A stretch of 64,000 bases of DNA from Diphasiastrum complanatum. Taxonomy: Eukaryota > Streptophyta > Lycopodiopsida > Lycopodiales > Lycopodiaceae. The stretch's first letter is position 1. Every line of letters starts with the position of its first letter. The notes beneath the pieces were generated by a model. The model was given only the letters and a program-made list of their open reading frames with translations. It was not told the DNA's origin and ran no database searches. Shown piece by piece: positions 1 through 12,200 of this stretch. A program made the translations under genes and the position numbers. Location of the stretch: the NCBI GenBank assembly GCA_029204225.1, contig CM055102.1, positions 45,146,484 through 45,210,483 on the forward strand. The letters are read 5' to 3'.

Positions 1-97
1 CATTCTCAGCCACAGGTCTTAGCTCAAACCCAGTTAGATAATCAGGAAGGAAGGAAGCCCACATCGAGCAGTAGCCAGCCACTGCCAGCTCAACCAG
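1..97 (+). CDS. NF-YA: NF-YA exon (Gln/Ser-rich N-terminal part, partial)
   Basis: The frame opens at base 1 and reads [19 protein letters not shown], then a Ser/Gln/Pro stretch. It ends CCA-G before a GTATTT donor at 98. Phase 1 at this end fits the next exon, which starts with two bases completing a Gly codon. Glutamine- and serine-rich sequence is typical of the region before the NF-YA core. Assignment to this gene rests on phase, composition and strand, so it is less certain than the core exons. Confidence 0.7.
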
Positions 98-185
98 GTA
101 TTTACTGCCCTTCATGTAGGTGCTCGAGAAATCTAACGAAAATAATTTTTTCGGTGCCTGCCCTTCATCCTTCTTTACAAGGTCT

Positions 186-234
<49 letters not shown>

Positions 235-3200
235 TTTATGAACCAAAAAGCACACAAGGTACATAGCAAGTGTTTATGTCATCATGTGGGCATGCAATGC
301 GTTTCTTGAATCAAAATAAAAAAGGAATCACAAACTTCTTTTCTAATAACGATACTTTGAAATGAGATATATAACAAAGCTGAAGCTTTCTTGTTAGTAG
401 GTGGGTGTAAAAAGTAAGACAACTGTTTGTAGCGGCAACCTAGTATTAGTAATGACTAGTGGTAGCTACCATTAATCTGGATTCCACAGCCTATAGCTGT
501 CGCACTTTCATTTGCACCAAAAATCTGAAAAAGATATTGATCCTCATTGTAGATGGCGCTGTGGTGCGTGAGGGACACCTATATAGCACTGGTGGAAGCT
601 CAGAGTGATCGTAACTAAGTTGTATCGTGACACTGGTTGAGTTATCTGTGCTGTCTCTCGTTGGTGTTTGTTATCTCTGTGACAAGTGGCTTCATCATCT
701 TTTGAGTTTTTACACGAGTCTGACTGTGTTTTGTGTTTTCGTCAGAGAAGGAAGATGTGATTGTTGTCTGTGTAGGTGCTTCGGTGTGGATGACTAGACA
801 TATTTGTCCTCCGAGAAAGAACATTGCTCATAGCCGTTACAAAAGGCATTGGAGAGACATCGACAAACATTCAGAGTGCTAAGTTAACTTGGTGCACACA
901 ATAGTCTAGCTAGCAAGCCTATGTCTGGCATTCTGAGAATGTAAGCCCAACTTGCACGCTGTAGGTATAGTGTTGCTTTAATTCAAATGAAAGATGATAA
1001 GGGATATGTGCTTCAACCTCAGGGTGGTTGATTTTGTAAAGCTTATCCTAGCTTAAGGTCTTAGAAAACCAATAAGGAGGTGACACCTCACAAATGGGAG
1101 CCTTGTTATAAAAGCCTCTTATTCTTTTAGTGTTTTATCCAGGTAATCACATTTCTGAATTTGAGTTTGGTATTCTCAAGACTCTCCTCTCTCCCTCTTG
1201 TTCTCTTATGCGTTTGTCTCCTTGTTTTAACATTTGTATGGGTGTTGATGTTAAGAGTACTGTTGAGCATACTTCATCGTTCTGTTATCATTAAGTGCAA
1301 CTTTCTTGAGGAGGTTGTTACTTGAGCTCCTATGCTCCTTTTGGAGTGTTTCTTATAAGCTTTACTATTTCAAGTTATGTTATTGTTGCTGGTTCAAGAA
1401 GAGTCCTGGATGGTGAATGTATTGATAGTAACACGCTTTTGTTACGATTAAGAGTTCTTATTGTGGTGTGGTTAGTGTTTTGATGTGAATGTCAGATTAG
1501 AAATTAGAGTCGAACGAGTGAGGGAAGAGTCACTAGCCAAGGCTTTCCCAAGCTTGGCTGAAAATCTTTCTACATTTGGTGTGGTCAAAAGGAGTTAAGA
1601 GCTCATTTCGTTTTTGTTGCCATTGAGGCTGTTTCTTGGGGATTTATGAGGGTTTATGGTTATATTGATCTGTGTTTTTGGGTGTTGATTAATTTTTTGT
1701 TTTTTGTGTAGGAGTCTTGATTTTGTTGAATGTAAGGATTGGAGTGCGTTTTATCATTAAAACCTTAAAAATATGCATATTAGAAACCTCTTGGGGCCCA
1801 AACCCAACTTGAAGCTGAACGTCGACTGGGCCTGTTGACTTGACCAGTAACTCTGTCAGAATTTGTGATACAAATTCTAGATGAAGATACTAGTCCTACT
1901 AGCACTCACACTAAACCAAGCATAGAGAGAATTCAGATCATAGGAGAATTGAGCAATTGCTCTAGCATAATGGAATGATTGTGGTGGGGTGCCAGCCTAC
2001 TTAAATAGTTTCTCTAATGAATGAGAAAAGCTAATAGCCTAAAGCAAATAGCAAAATAGCAAAAGCAAATAGCAAAATAGCAAAAGCTAATCGCTAATAA
2101 TACTACCTATATTTGGTAAAGACCAAAAATGAACTTCTTAAGTACTAAATAGATCTTAATCTATTTGTAGTGCGCCCACCTACATGCATAAGCCTTAAAA
2201 ATGAATTTACTATCAATAGAATGGCCCCTAAAAATAGCACGCAGGCATGGCCAAACCATCATTAAGGGGTATCAAATAAACATTAATTCCTAACACTCCC
2301 CCTTAATGTTTACTTTGTTATCTATTACTCCTAGAAGTTCTTTAAACTTTTGAAATTTTTCTTTGCCAAGACCTTTGGTAAAGATATCTGCAACTTGCTC
2401 TTCTGTAGGGCAATAGATAAGCTCCACTTCATCACTTTGAATTTTCTCTCTGATGAAGTGTTGTCCTGTTGTGAAAAAAATATGCTTTGTCCTGTTGTGA
2501 AAAAATGGATTTTTTGCCAATTTAATACAACTCTGATTGTCGCATTGAAGTACCGTAGGTGACTGATGAGAGATCTTTTTTGATTCCGTGAATCATACTA
2601 TGATCTGATCCTGTAATAACAAGATCATCCACATACATCACTACAATAACAATATGATTATCCCTGATCAAAACATAAAGTGTGCTCCGAACTACTTCTC
2701 TGAAAGCCAAGCTCCTCAAAGTATGTGTCAATCCTCGTGTACCACGCCCTAGGTGCCTGCTTAAGTCCATATAGTGCCTTGTCCAACCTGCAAACCTTGT
2801 CTTCATGTCTTGCTACTATGTATTTCTTTGGCTGCTCCATGTAGACTTCTTCCTCCAGAAATCCATTCAGGAATGCACTCTTTACATCCATTTGTTGAAT
2901 ATCCTATCCAAACTGAGCTGCCAATGATAAAACAGTCCTCATAGTCAATCCCTTCTTGTTGAGCATAACCTTTTGCCACCAATCTTGCTTTATGTTTATC
3001 TATAGGACCTTCTGATTTGTACTTAGTTCTATAGACCCACTTGCATCCAATGGCCTGTTTACCTGTAGGTAACTGAACAAGTCTCCAAGTCTTGTTCTTC
3101 ATGATTGAGTCGTACTCCTCATCCATAGCTTTCCTCCAAATATCCTCTTTTTCAGCCTCTCTGAAAGTAGATGGATCCTTGGTTTCTAATACTGTGGCCA

Positions 3201-6200
3201 TATATGCAAAATGTACATCGTCTTGTTAAGTGCCATTATTGTAAAAAGTTTGGGCACCACATAAAGGAATGTAGGAAGAAGCTTACTAAGGATAAAGAGA
3301 AAGGTATTGATACAAATACAACCATGATTTCATTAGAACATCAAAAGGAGGATGATTCTTTTAATGGTGATTTTGCTTTTGTCACTAACAATCTCATTTC
3401 TAATCAAAATGAGATTTCTACCACTTCTCGACTTGCTGGTTTTTCAGTAGAAAACAACACTACTTCAGCTTTGCAGGTTGCTGTTTTTTCTTCCATTGAT
3501 TGGGTGATTGATAGCGGAGCTACACGCCATATGACTCACCATAGAGATGTCTTCACAAAGCTTATGAAAATCAAAGATGGAAGCAAGGTTCAAGGTGTTG
3601 ACAACACCTCCTATCCAACTGAAGGCATTGGATCTATACCCCTCATTCTTCCCAGTGGAGAAGAAAAGTACATTCGAAATGTACTTTATGTTCCTAAGAT
3701 TAAGAAAAATCTCATTTCGGTCTCTACAATCATGAATCAAGGATTGATTGTAGAATTTAAAGAAGACAAATGTCTTATAAAAGACCCAAAGAGATCACTT
3801 TTAATTGTTGCTTCGGGAACTTTGCGAGGAGGTTTGTTTTTGTTGGATATTTATGAACCTAAAGCTTTGACATCCTTTGGTCTTGTTGCTACTAATTCAC
3901 ATGCATTGGAGTTGGCTAAACTATGGCATGCGAGGTACGGGCACCTCAATTTTGGAAGTTTGAATATGTTGAAGAAATTCAACATGGTGAAAGGCATTCC
4001 AAATATGGAGCATCCCGAAGGACATGTATGCGAAGGATGCATACTTGGTAAGTTTCAACGGAAGCCTTTTCCTATTGATGGGACTATCAAAGTTGGTGAT
4101 AAGTTTGCCTTAATTCATAGTGATGTATGGGGTCCAATGAGGACCGAATCCATTGGTAAATGCAAGTACTTCGTTACTTTTATTGATGATTTTTCAAGGT
4201 TTACATGGATCTTTCCTATGAAGGCAAAATCTGAAGTTTTTCAACGCTTCAAAGATTTTCTAGCTATGATAGAAAATCAATTTGGGCATACTTTGAAGAT
4301 ACTACGTACCGACCGAGGAGGGGAATACATTAAAAGTACGTTCGGCACGTTTCTTCAAAGCAAAGGCATTCTACATCAAATGACTACACCTTACACACCG
4401 CAACAAAATGGTGTTGCCGAGAGGAAAAATCGCACAATCATGGAGATGGCTCGTTGCATGCTTAAGGCAAAGGGCGTTCCCCACAAGTTTTGGGCTGAAG
4501 CGGTTATTACGGCGGCATACATTAGTAATCGGTGTCCGTCTAAAGCCTTGAAGATTTTGATTCCTTATGAAGTTGGTATGATTTGGTATCACCATCTAAT
4601 GTTGAAGAGGAGGGACTGCCATCATCCTCTAATGGACAGCCCACTGGTTCTTCAAGCGAACAGCCCACAATACATCAAGAGGAGCAGATTTATGAAGAGG
4701 AATGACCCGTTGAAAACTTTGGACAGCATAGTCCAATTTCAGAGCACTTTGGACAGCAAAGTGTTGACAGTTCAGATCACTTTGGACAACAAAGCGTTGA
4801 TCAAAGTAAGGCTGTTGGACAGCCTAAACCAGTCCCTAAATGGCTGTTGCAGACTTTGCAGGACAACAAAGTGAACCGCTTCTATGAAGGGAAGACTCGT
4901 GTCTCATCTAAATCAGTAGAATTTGCTGATTTTTCTGATTTTGCTCTTACATCTATTGAGGATAGTGCAATAGAACCTGTTTTTTATGAGCAGGCCAAAG
5001 GAGTAAAATGTTGGGAGGACGCGATGAAAGAGGAGTACGACTCACTCATAAAGAACCAAACATGGGTTCTTGTTGATCTTCCACATGGAAAGAAAGCAAT
5101 TGGCTGTAAATGGGTTTATAAGATCAAAGTACAAGTCCGATGGTACTGTTGAAAGGTACAAGGCAAGACTTGTTGCCAAAGGTTATGCGCAAAAGGAGGG
5201 CAGTGATTATGAGGAAACTTTTGCACCTACCGCACGAATAACTACCGTAAGGATAGTCACTGCTTTGGCTGCCCTTCATGGTTGGCGTATGCACCAACTT
5301 GACATAAAAACAGCCTTCCTTAATGGTGATCTTAAAGTGGAAGTTTACTTTCAACAACTTGCTGGTTTTTTGGTTGCAGGTCAAGAAGACAAAGTGTGTC
5401 TTCTCAAGAAGGCTCTCTATGGACTAAAACAAGCCCCAAGGATGTGGTATCAAAAGATACACACATACTTTTGTGATCGTGGGTTTTCTAACAGTCCTAG
5501 TGAATCTACGCTTTATGTCATGCATACATCTGAGTTTATCATCATCATTTTGCTATATGTTGATGATATTATCATTACGGGTAGTAATGAACAATATATT
5601 GCAGCCTTAAAATCTGATCTTGCTTCAGTTTATGATACATTAGATTTAGGCCAATTGCATTTCTACCTTGGTCTTGAGTTTTTGCAAGGAAAGGCTGGAA
5701 TCTTCATTACCCAACAACGGTACATTAAGCAGATTTTGAAGCGTTTCAAAATGGAAGATTGCAAGCCGGTTGCTACACCAATTGAGACGGGCCTGAAGTT
5801 AAGTAATCAAAGTGGTGGTGAACCATTTGATACTACACTATATTGTCAAGCGGTTGGAAGTCTCATTTACTTATGCAACTCAAGACCAGACATATCTTAT
5901 AGTGTTTCCCTCATGAGTCAATTCATGCATGCTTGGCTGGTTTTTGTGACTCGGATTGGGGTGGAGATCAAGACACTAGACGCTCTACTAGTGGTCATTG
6001 CTTTTTCATTGGAAATTCTGCAGTTTCTTGGTTAAGCAAGAAGCAGCCCACCGTTGCTACATCCTCAAGTGAAGCAGAATATAGAGCAACGTTTTCAGCC
6101 ACTACGGAGTGTATATGGCTGAGACAACTACTTGTCGATCACTTTGTTCGGGAGAAGCTTCATAACGGCGACATCACGCTTGAATATTGTCCCACGGAGG

Positions 6201-9200
6201 ATAATATTGCAGATGTGTTCACGAAGTCATTGCCTAGAGTTCGATTTAAAGCTCTTTGTGAAGCTTTAAATTTAAAGCAACATGCTGATTTTCTTACTTA
6301 GTGAATACATGTCATTTTCATTTAAGGAGGTTGTTAGAATAATAAATGTAAATGATGTAGAAAGCCACAGGTTACTATGACCCAAAAGGTCAAGATCTGT
6401 GTAACCATGGTCATTTATATTTTAGGCCCAAGTTAGTATGAAACTAACTGGCTAACTAACTTGTAGGGACTCGTGGGTCTGTTAGAATCGAAGAGATTCT
6501 CTAATCGGAGTAGACTAATCTTATTTATTAGTACTCACACAAAACATCAACCACAAGCTGAAGAAGAGAGACTGCACGAAGCTATGCTTCATAATCTGGA
6601 AACTGAGATAACAATGGAGGTGGGCGCCCATCTACTCTTATAGAGGCTGTTCACAATGAAAAGCAAAAGCTATCCTTCTACAATAGCAATTGAAATGCTA
6701 ATTATGAAGTCCTAACAATAGAAATCTATGCTAACTTGGTTAAAATAGATATCTATACTATTCTAGCAAAATTGGTACTAACTTAGGTACCTATACTAAA
6801 AATAGATAGTACCTATACTAAAAATAGAAATAGGCCTTCTAGCACGCAGGCTGGCCTCTACAATAAATTATCCATTAATTCCTAACACTCCCCCTTAATG
6901 GATAATTAATTATCAATCACAACCAAGTCCTTTGGTTACTAATCTGGCTCAATATAACCATTAAGCTTAAACTTGGTTCTATAAAATAAAGGATCCTTTG
7001 AATCCAAACTGAAGCCATAAATGCATAATGCGTTTCTTCATCTTCATGATAGTGTCCACTTGACCGTGTCAATCTCTTAGCTCCTCGTTGACTCGATTCT
7101 CCCTCATCCAACATTTGACTATCTTTTGTAGTCTCAAAATACCATCTTGGTAACTTCTTTGTAGGTGACGTAGAAGGAGAATATGTATCAAATACTCTTG
7201 ACCTTTCCTTCCGTTTATCAAGATCCACCTGTGTACACGCCCTTGGTATAACTTGTGTAGAAGCTGTATCACATGGACCTGGGTCTTGTATGTTCCTGAA
7301 CATCATCTATAATAGAAGTTTTTGTTGTAGGAGAAAATACATCCTCCTCATGATCTTCTAGGTTAGAAGACTCACTTTCCTCAAACACAACATCCCTGCT
7401 CATAATCACCTTCTTACTGGTAAGATTATAAAGGCGATATGCCTTCTCTTCCTCATCATAACCGAAGAATAAACACTTAATTGCCTTTGAATCAAGTCTT
7501 TTTAGGAATATGAGCATATGCTTTGCAATCAAAAACTCGTAGATGACCACTTTAGGTTTTATACCTGTGAAAGCTTCTTCTGGAGTTCGATTTAGAACAG
7601 CTTTTGTAGGACTTCTGTTAAGTATGTAAACTGCTGTACTAACTGCTTCGCCCCACAAATGATTCTTGAGGTTCTTGCCTCGTAGCATGCTTCGAGCACT
7701 CTCCACAATAGACCTGTTCTTTCTCTCTGCTACTCCATTATGCTGTGGTGTATCAGTCGAAGCAAATTGTCTCTTGATTCCATGTCCTTTGCAGAATTCC
7801 TGGAACTCTGTAGATATGAACTCACTTCCCTTATTTGAACGTAGAATCTTGATTTGCTTTCCTGTCTGCTTCTCAACAAGTGATTTGAACTGAGTAAAGA
7901 ACTTAAAAGCTTGACTCTTATACTTAAGCAAGTATATCCATACCTTCCTTGAAAAATCATCCACAAATATCATGAAGTAGGATGCTCTCCCTATAGACCG
8001 AGTCTACATAGGACCACATAAATCTATATGAACAAGCTCCAAGATCTCCGTGGCTCTATATGCTCCACCCTTGGGAAACTGCATACCGATGATGCTTGCA
8101 ACACATCCTTCACAAATTTTTCCTGAAGATACAATATTAGGTACATGCTATCAGAAGCTGCACAAACCTGATGATCCGGTGTAGATGCATCAAGTTTGTA
8201 AAGTCGACCTTCCAAAGATCCTGTGGCCACAACTTTGTAGTCTTTGCATCTTTGACGAGACACTTTTGATCATCAAACTCAACTTTCATATTTTGCTTAG
8301 TGATAGCAGAAACTGAAAGTAAATTCTTCTTTAAACCTGGAACATAGAGAACATTCTTAATTTCTCCTATATTCCCTGAAGGTAATGTACTCTCACTGTA
8401 CCTCTACCTTTGATATTGTAAGAAGAATTGTCTCCAAGCTTGACATGTGAATTTACACCAGTGTCATCAAACTGTGTGAACCACTCACGATGTGGTGTCA
8501 TATGTTGCGTTGCTCCAGAATCAATATACCAACAGTCTTCAGAGATCTCTGATGTTGAAGCTGAGAATAACTCGTAGCATCCCACAGCTTCACTTTTGTC
8601 TTCGTCTTCAATGAAGTTGCCTGACTGCTTCTTCTGTTTTGGATAGCCTTCTTTTTCCTGCACTCAAACGCAAAATGACCATACTTGCCACAAAAATTAC
8701 AATTGCCATTTCTCTTTGGATTAGATTTGGAATTGTCTCCTTTTTCCGTATTGTCCTTCCCTTCTTGCTTCTGATCCTTTTTGCCTTTCTTACCTTGATT
8801 CTTGGAAAAGAATCCCAGTTCCTTGAAGTCTTCCCTAGACATGAAGTTTTGTCTTCGTAATTCCTCTTGAAGTATCAAACCATTGAGCTCGTCAAATGTC
8901 GGCGATCTCTCCCTCAAACTTATTGTCATAACAAAGTTCTGATATTGTAATGGTAAGCTATTCAAAACAATTTGTACTAGAGTATTATCAAGTACAATTT
9001 CCCCTATAGAAGACAACTGATCTCTTAGATCCTTCACTCTGGTAATAAAATCTGTAATGGATTCTTCTAATTCCATTTTCAAGGTATGAAGCTTATTGTT
9101 CAAGAACAATGCTCGAGACTTACTTACCGTTTCATATGTGTTCTTAAGGATATCCCATGCATCCTTAGGCCCAACTGCATTCCTGATCAGAGGAATAACC

Positions 9201-12200
9201 TTATCCTTCACGGATAAGTTGATGATAGGATGCGCACGTTGCACCCGCTTCTCAAATGCCCTTCTATCTTGATCATTGAGACCGTGAGCCATCACCTCTT
9301 GTCCCATGACAGTTTCTCAATAATCTTTGTCTTGAAGTATATTCTGAAGTTTCAACTTCCACAAGCTGTAGTTAGATCCATCTAACTTGCTTGATTTTGG
9401 AAGAACAGATTCATTCAGACTCCCCATCTTTGTCGTACAAAAATGACGGGCTTTTTACTAAGAATATACTTGCATGCAACAATATCTTCCTTAGATAATA
9501 CCTGTCCAATTGTTGTCTTCCCTGGATATCACCTGTCCAGATAATGCATGCAACAATTTTTGAGACAGATAATACCTGTCCAGATCTTGTCTATCTGGTT
9601 TCTGCTTGTCCCAGATACTGCCTTCCTCAGTTCTGCCTGCACGCAGAAATCTGATCACTGCCTGTCTGGATACCACCTTCCCTAGCTGCCGCCACCCTCA
9701 GGAAAACCTGTCCTGGACACTGTTTCCTCAGGTACTGCCTGTCCAGATATTACCTACTCAGGTACTGCCTTCTCCAGCTGCTGCCGCCCTCAGGAACACC
9801 TGTCCTGATTGCTGCTGCCTCAGGTACTGCCTTCTGGTTGCTGCTGCCACCTTCAGATGAACCTGCACCACATAAAACCTGCACAAGAAAATACCTGTTT
9901 TGCTGTCCTCGATGTTGCCTCCCTCAGATCTGCCTGTCTGATAGTGCTGCCTGTCCAGAAGCTACCTGCGCCAGATGTGACCTCCACCAGAAAACCTGCA
10001 CAGGATGACGCCTCCACCAGATACAACCTTCACCAAATAGCACGTCCACTAGATGAGACCTCCACCAGTAAACCTGCAGCGCTGATCTTCTCCTTCCTTC
10101 TGTAGATCCCAATCTTAACGAGATGGCTCTGATACCATGTTAGAATCGAAGAGATTCTCTAATCGGAGTAGACTAATCTTATTAGTACTCACACAAAACA
10201 TCAACCACAAGCTGAAGAAGAGAGACTGCAAGAAGCTATGCTTCATAAGCTGGAAACTGAGATAACAATGGAGGTGGGCGCCCATCTACTCTTATAGAGG
10301 CTGTTCACAATGAAAAGCAAAAGCTATCCTTCTACAATAGCAATTGAAATGCTAATTATGAAGTCTTAACAATAGAAATCTATGCTAACTTGGTTAAAAT
10401 AGATATCTATACTATTCTAGCAAAATTGGTACTAACTTAGGTACCTATACTAAAAATAGATAGTACCTATACTAAAAATAGAAATAGGCCTTCTAGCACG
10501 CAGGCTGGCCTCTACAATAAATTATCCATTAATTCCTAACAGGGTCCACTAGGGGCCTATACATGTGAATTAAGTGCCTAACTTGTTATTTGGGGTACTT
10601 AATTATTTTATGTAACTTATGGTAGCTAGATAGCCATTTGTCAAGTTATTGGACAGCCAACAGTCATGAAGGTAGATAGCCATCTTGGACTACTTATATG
10701 TAGCCATTCATTTGTATGAGACACACTTTTGTTAAGCAATCTACTATTCATATTGGCTGTCCACAAGTTTCTACAAGAGGGTCATCTAACCATCTCTCTC
10801 TTCTCTTTGAGAATACTTTGTGTCAATGAATAGTCTTGATTCAGGATTCCTACAGAGTCGACCATGGTATTAGACTTCTTCCTAGTAGCTTGCCTGTATT
10901 TTTGTCTGAGTACTACTAAAGACGATGAGGTTTAAAGGCAACTGAAAAATTACCTTAAGATGGGCAATGTAAGGCCTAGTAAGCCTGTTAGGGACCCAAC
11001 TTCCTTGGGTCCCAAACCCAAACTTGAGACCAGAGGATGACTGGGCTTGTAGACTTGACCGGTGACTCGTGAACCTGCATGGTTGCCACGTGTCATGATC
11101 CAGGAGTACACATGGCTTGGAGTCTCTCTCTCCTTGGAGGTATACAAGGGGAGGAGGACTCATTTGCCAGGATGTATTGCTAGCATGAGGCAGGAGATGG
11201 CTGAGAGCCTGGGCGGTGGTATGGGACGCCGTCTGGGATGGAGGTCGGATCCAGCTTGATAAGGTCATAGGCCAGGGCACAGAGGGTGGACCCGGATTAG
11301 GTCCTAAGGCGGGGTGGAACGTGAATCGTTCGGTCTCTTGTGGTTAACCGGTACCAGGAGGTTTGCAATAAGTGAGTGTGTAACATATGGTATCAGAGCC
11401 ACTGCATACTGAAAGCAGGTGCGTTGATCCGTAGTAGATTTCTTGTAACTTTCGTCGCTCTTGACGGATTTCAATTCGGGTTTAAAACGCATTTTTTATG
11501 CGTGTTTTCCTATTCTTCTTCCCGCTGTTTTTTTTGTAAATTTCAAGTAGAAAGTCTCAAAAAAGTGGAAGGGGCCCTAAAAAGGACCTGCTACGTGGCA
11601 CTGTCCAAGGTGGGACAGGTGGCGGTCCCTCTTCCGCTCCAGAACTGTGGTTTTTTGGGTCGCGATGGGCCCTCCTCAGCGAATAACAATCAGGAAGTTT
11701 TACATCGCTGTTTGACCAGCGAGAACGATCAAAAAAATGTTGAGAAATCTGCCACGTGGCATCTTTTGCGCCAGGTGAGGTGGCAGCTGGCAGCGCCCTG
11801 CTGTTGCAATGTGTTTCAGATCCTGAGATGAGGAAATCGGGGCCCTCCCTGAAAATTTAACTTGATTGTCTTCTACCTGTCCCTGTCAATCAGCGATGGA
11901 CAGTTTCAAGAATTTAACTAAATTTAAGGGGGAGGGGGGGGTTATAGGCCACCTGGCAGATTGCTAGGTGAAGGCCAGAAGGCTGAGGGGCTAGGTGGCA
12001 AGGCAAGGCCACTTGGCAGTTATTTAGGATAGCATGAAGAGGGAGGTATGCCTCTTCCATGCATCTGTTTGTGAGGACAATACCATTTGGTTTGTGAAGA
12101 GACAGCAAGAGTAGTCTTGTATCTACCTTTCTTGAGTAACTTTTGATTCTCTTCTATCTTCTCTTCTTAATTCACCTCTCTTCTCTCTGTAAAAATGGAG

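Larger units (their letters stand above)
1854..3223 (-). mobile_element. Truncated Ty1/copia retrotransposon (3' LTR plus RT/RNase H)
   Basis: The minus-strand element comprises a 442 bp 3' LTR (1854-2295, TG...CA ends), a polypurine tract and a decayed pol 3' end. Read leftward, pol gives the N-terminal RT block ([41 protein letters not shown]). The [20 protein letters not shown] block follows, then [21 protein letters not shown] and the RNase H tail ([17 protein letters not shown]). Frameshifts and stops break it into several pieces (about 2290-2520, 2522-2891 and 2803-3223). The 5' half of the element is absent. At about 3224 it abuts a different copia in the opposite orientation, head to head. 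Confidence 0.88.
6480..10541 (-). mobile_element. Young minus-strand copia lacking RT and RNase H
   Basis: The element is complete at both ends, with a left LTR (6480-6887), a right LTR (10138-10541), a PPT, a tRNA-Met-type PBS and a perfect 5 bp TSD GGGTC (6475-6479 and 10542-10546). Total length is 4,062 bp. By eye the LTRs differ by three substitutions and one 4 bp indel, so the insertion is recent. The internal region keeps gag, protease and integrase. The pol frame then runs from the pre-RT linker straight to a short RT scrap ([12 protein letters not shown]) and the PPT, so most of RT and all of RNase H are gone. Movement must have used enzymes from another copia, or the deletion followed insertion. 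Confidence 0.9.
3224..10854 (+). mobile_element. 5'-truncated Ty1/copia element, 3' LTR split by a nested copia
   Basis: The element runs 3224-6479 and resumes at 10542-10854. It lacks its 5' LTR and most of gag, and starts at the gag zinc knuckle. Protease, integrase, RT and RNase H follow in the canonical copia order. The 3' LTR starts TGTTAGAATAAT at 6332 after a short purine tract, is split at 6479/10542 by the insertion of another copia, and ends TTCCTACA at 10854. Its uninterrupted length is about 456 bp after removing one copy of the 5 bp target duplication. Confidence 0.9.

Noticed and set aside
642-824. Short minus-strand ORF near the left end
   Set aside because: No recognisable domain, low-complexity composition, and it lies inside NF-YA intron 1.
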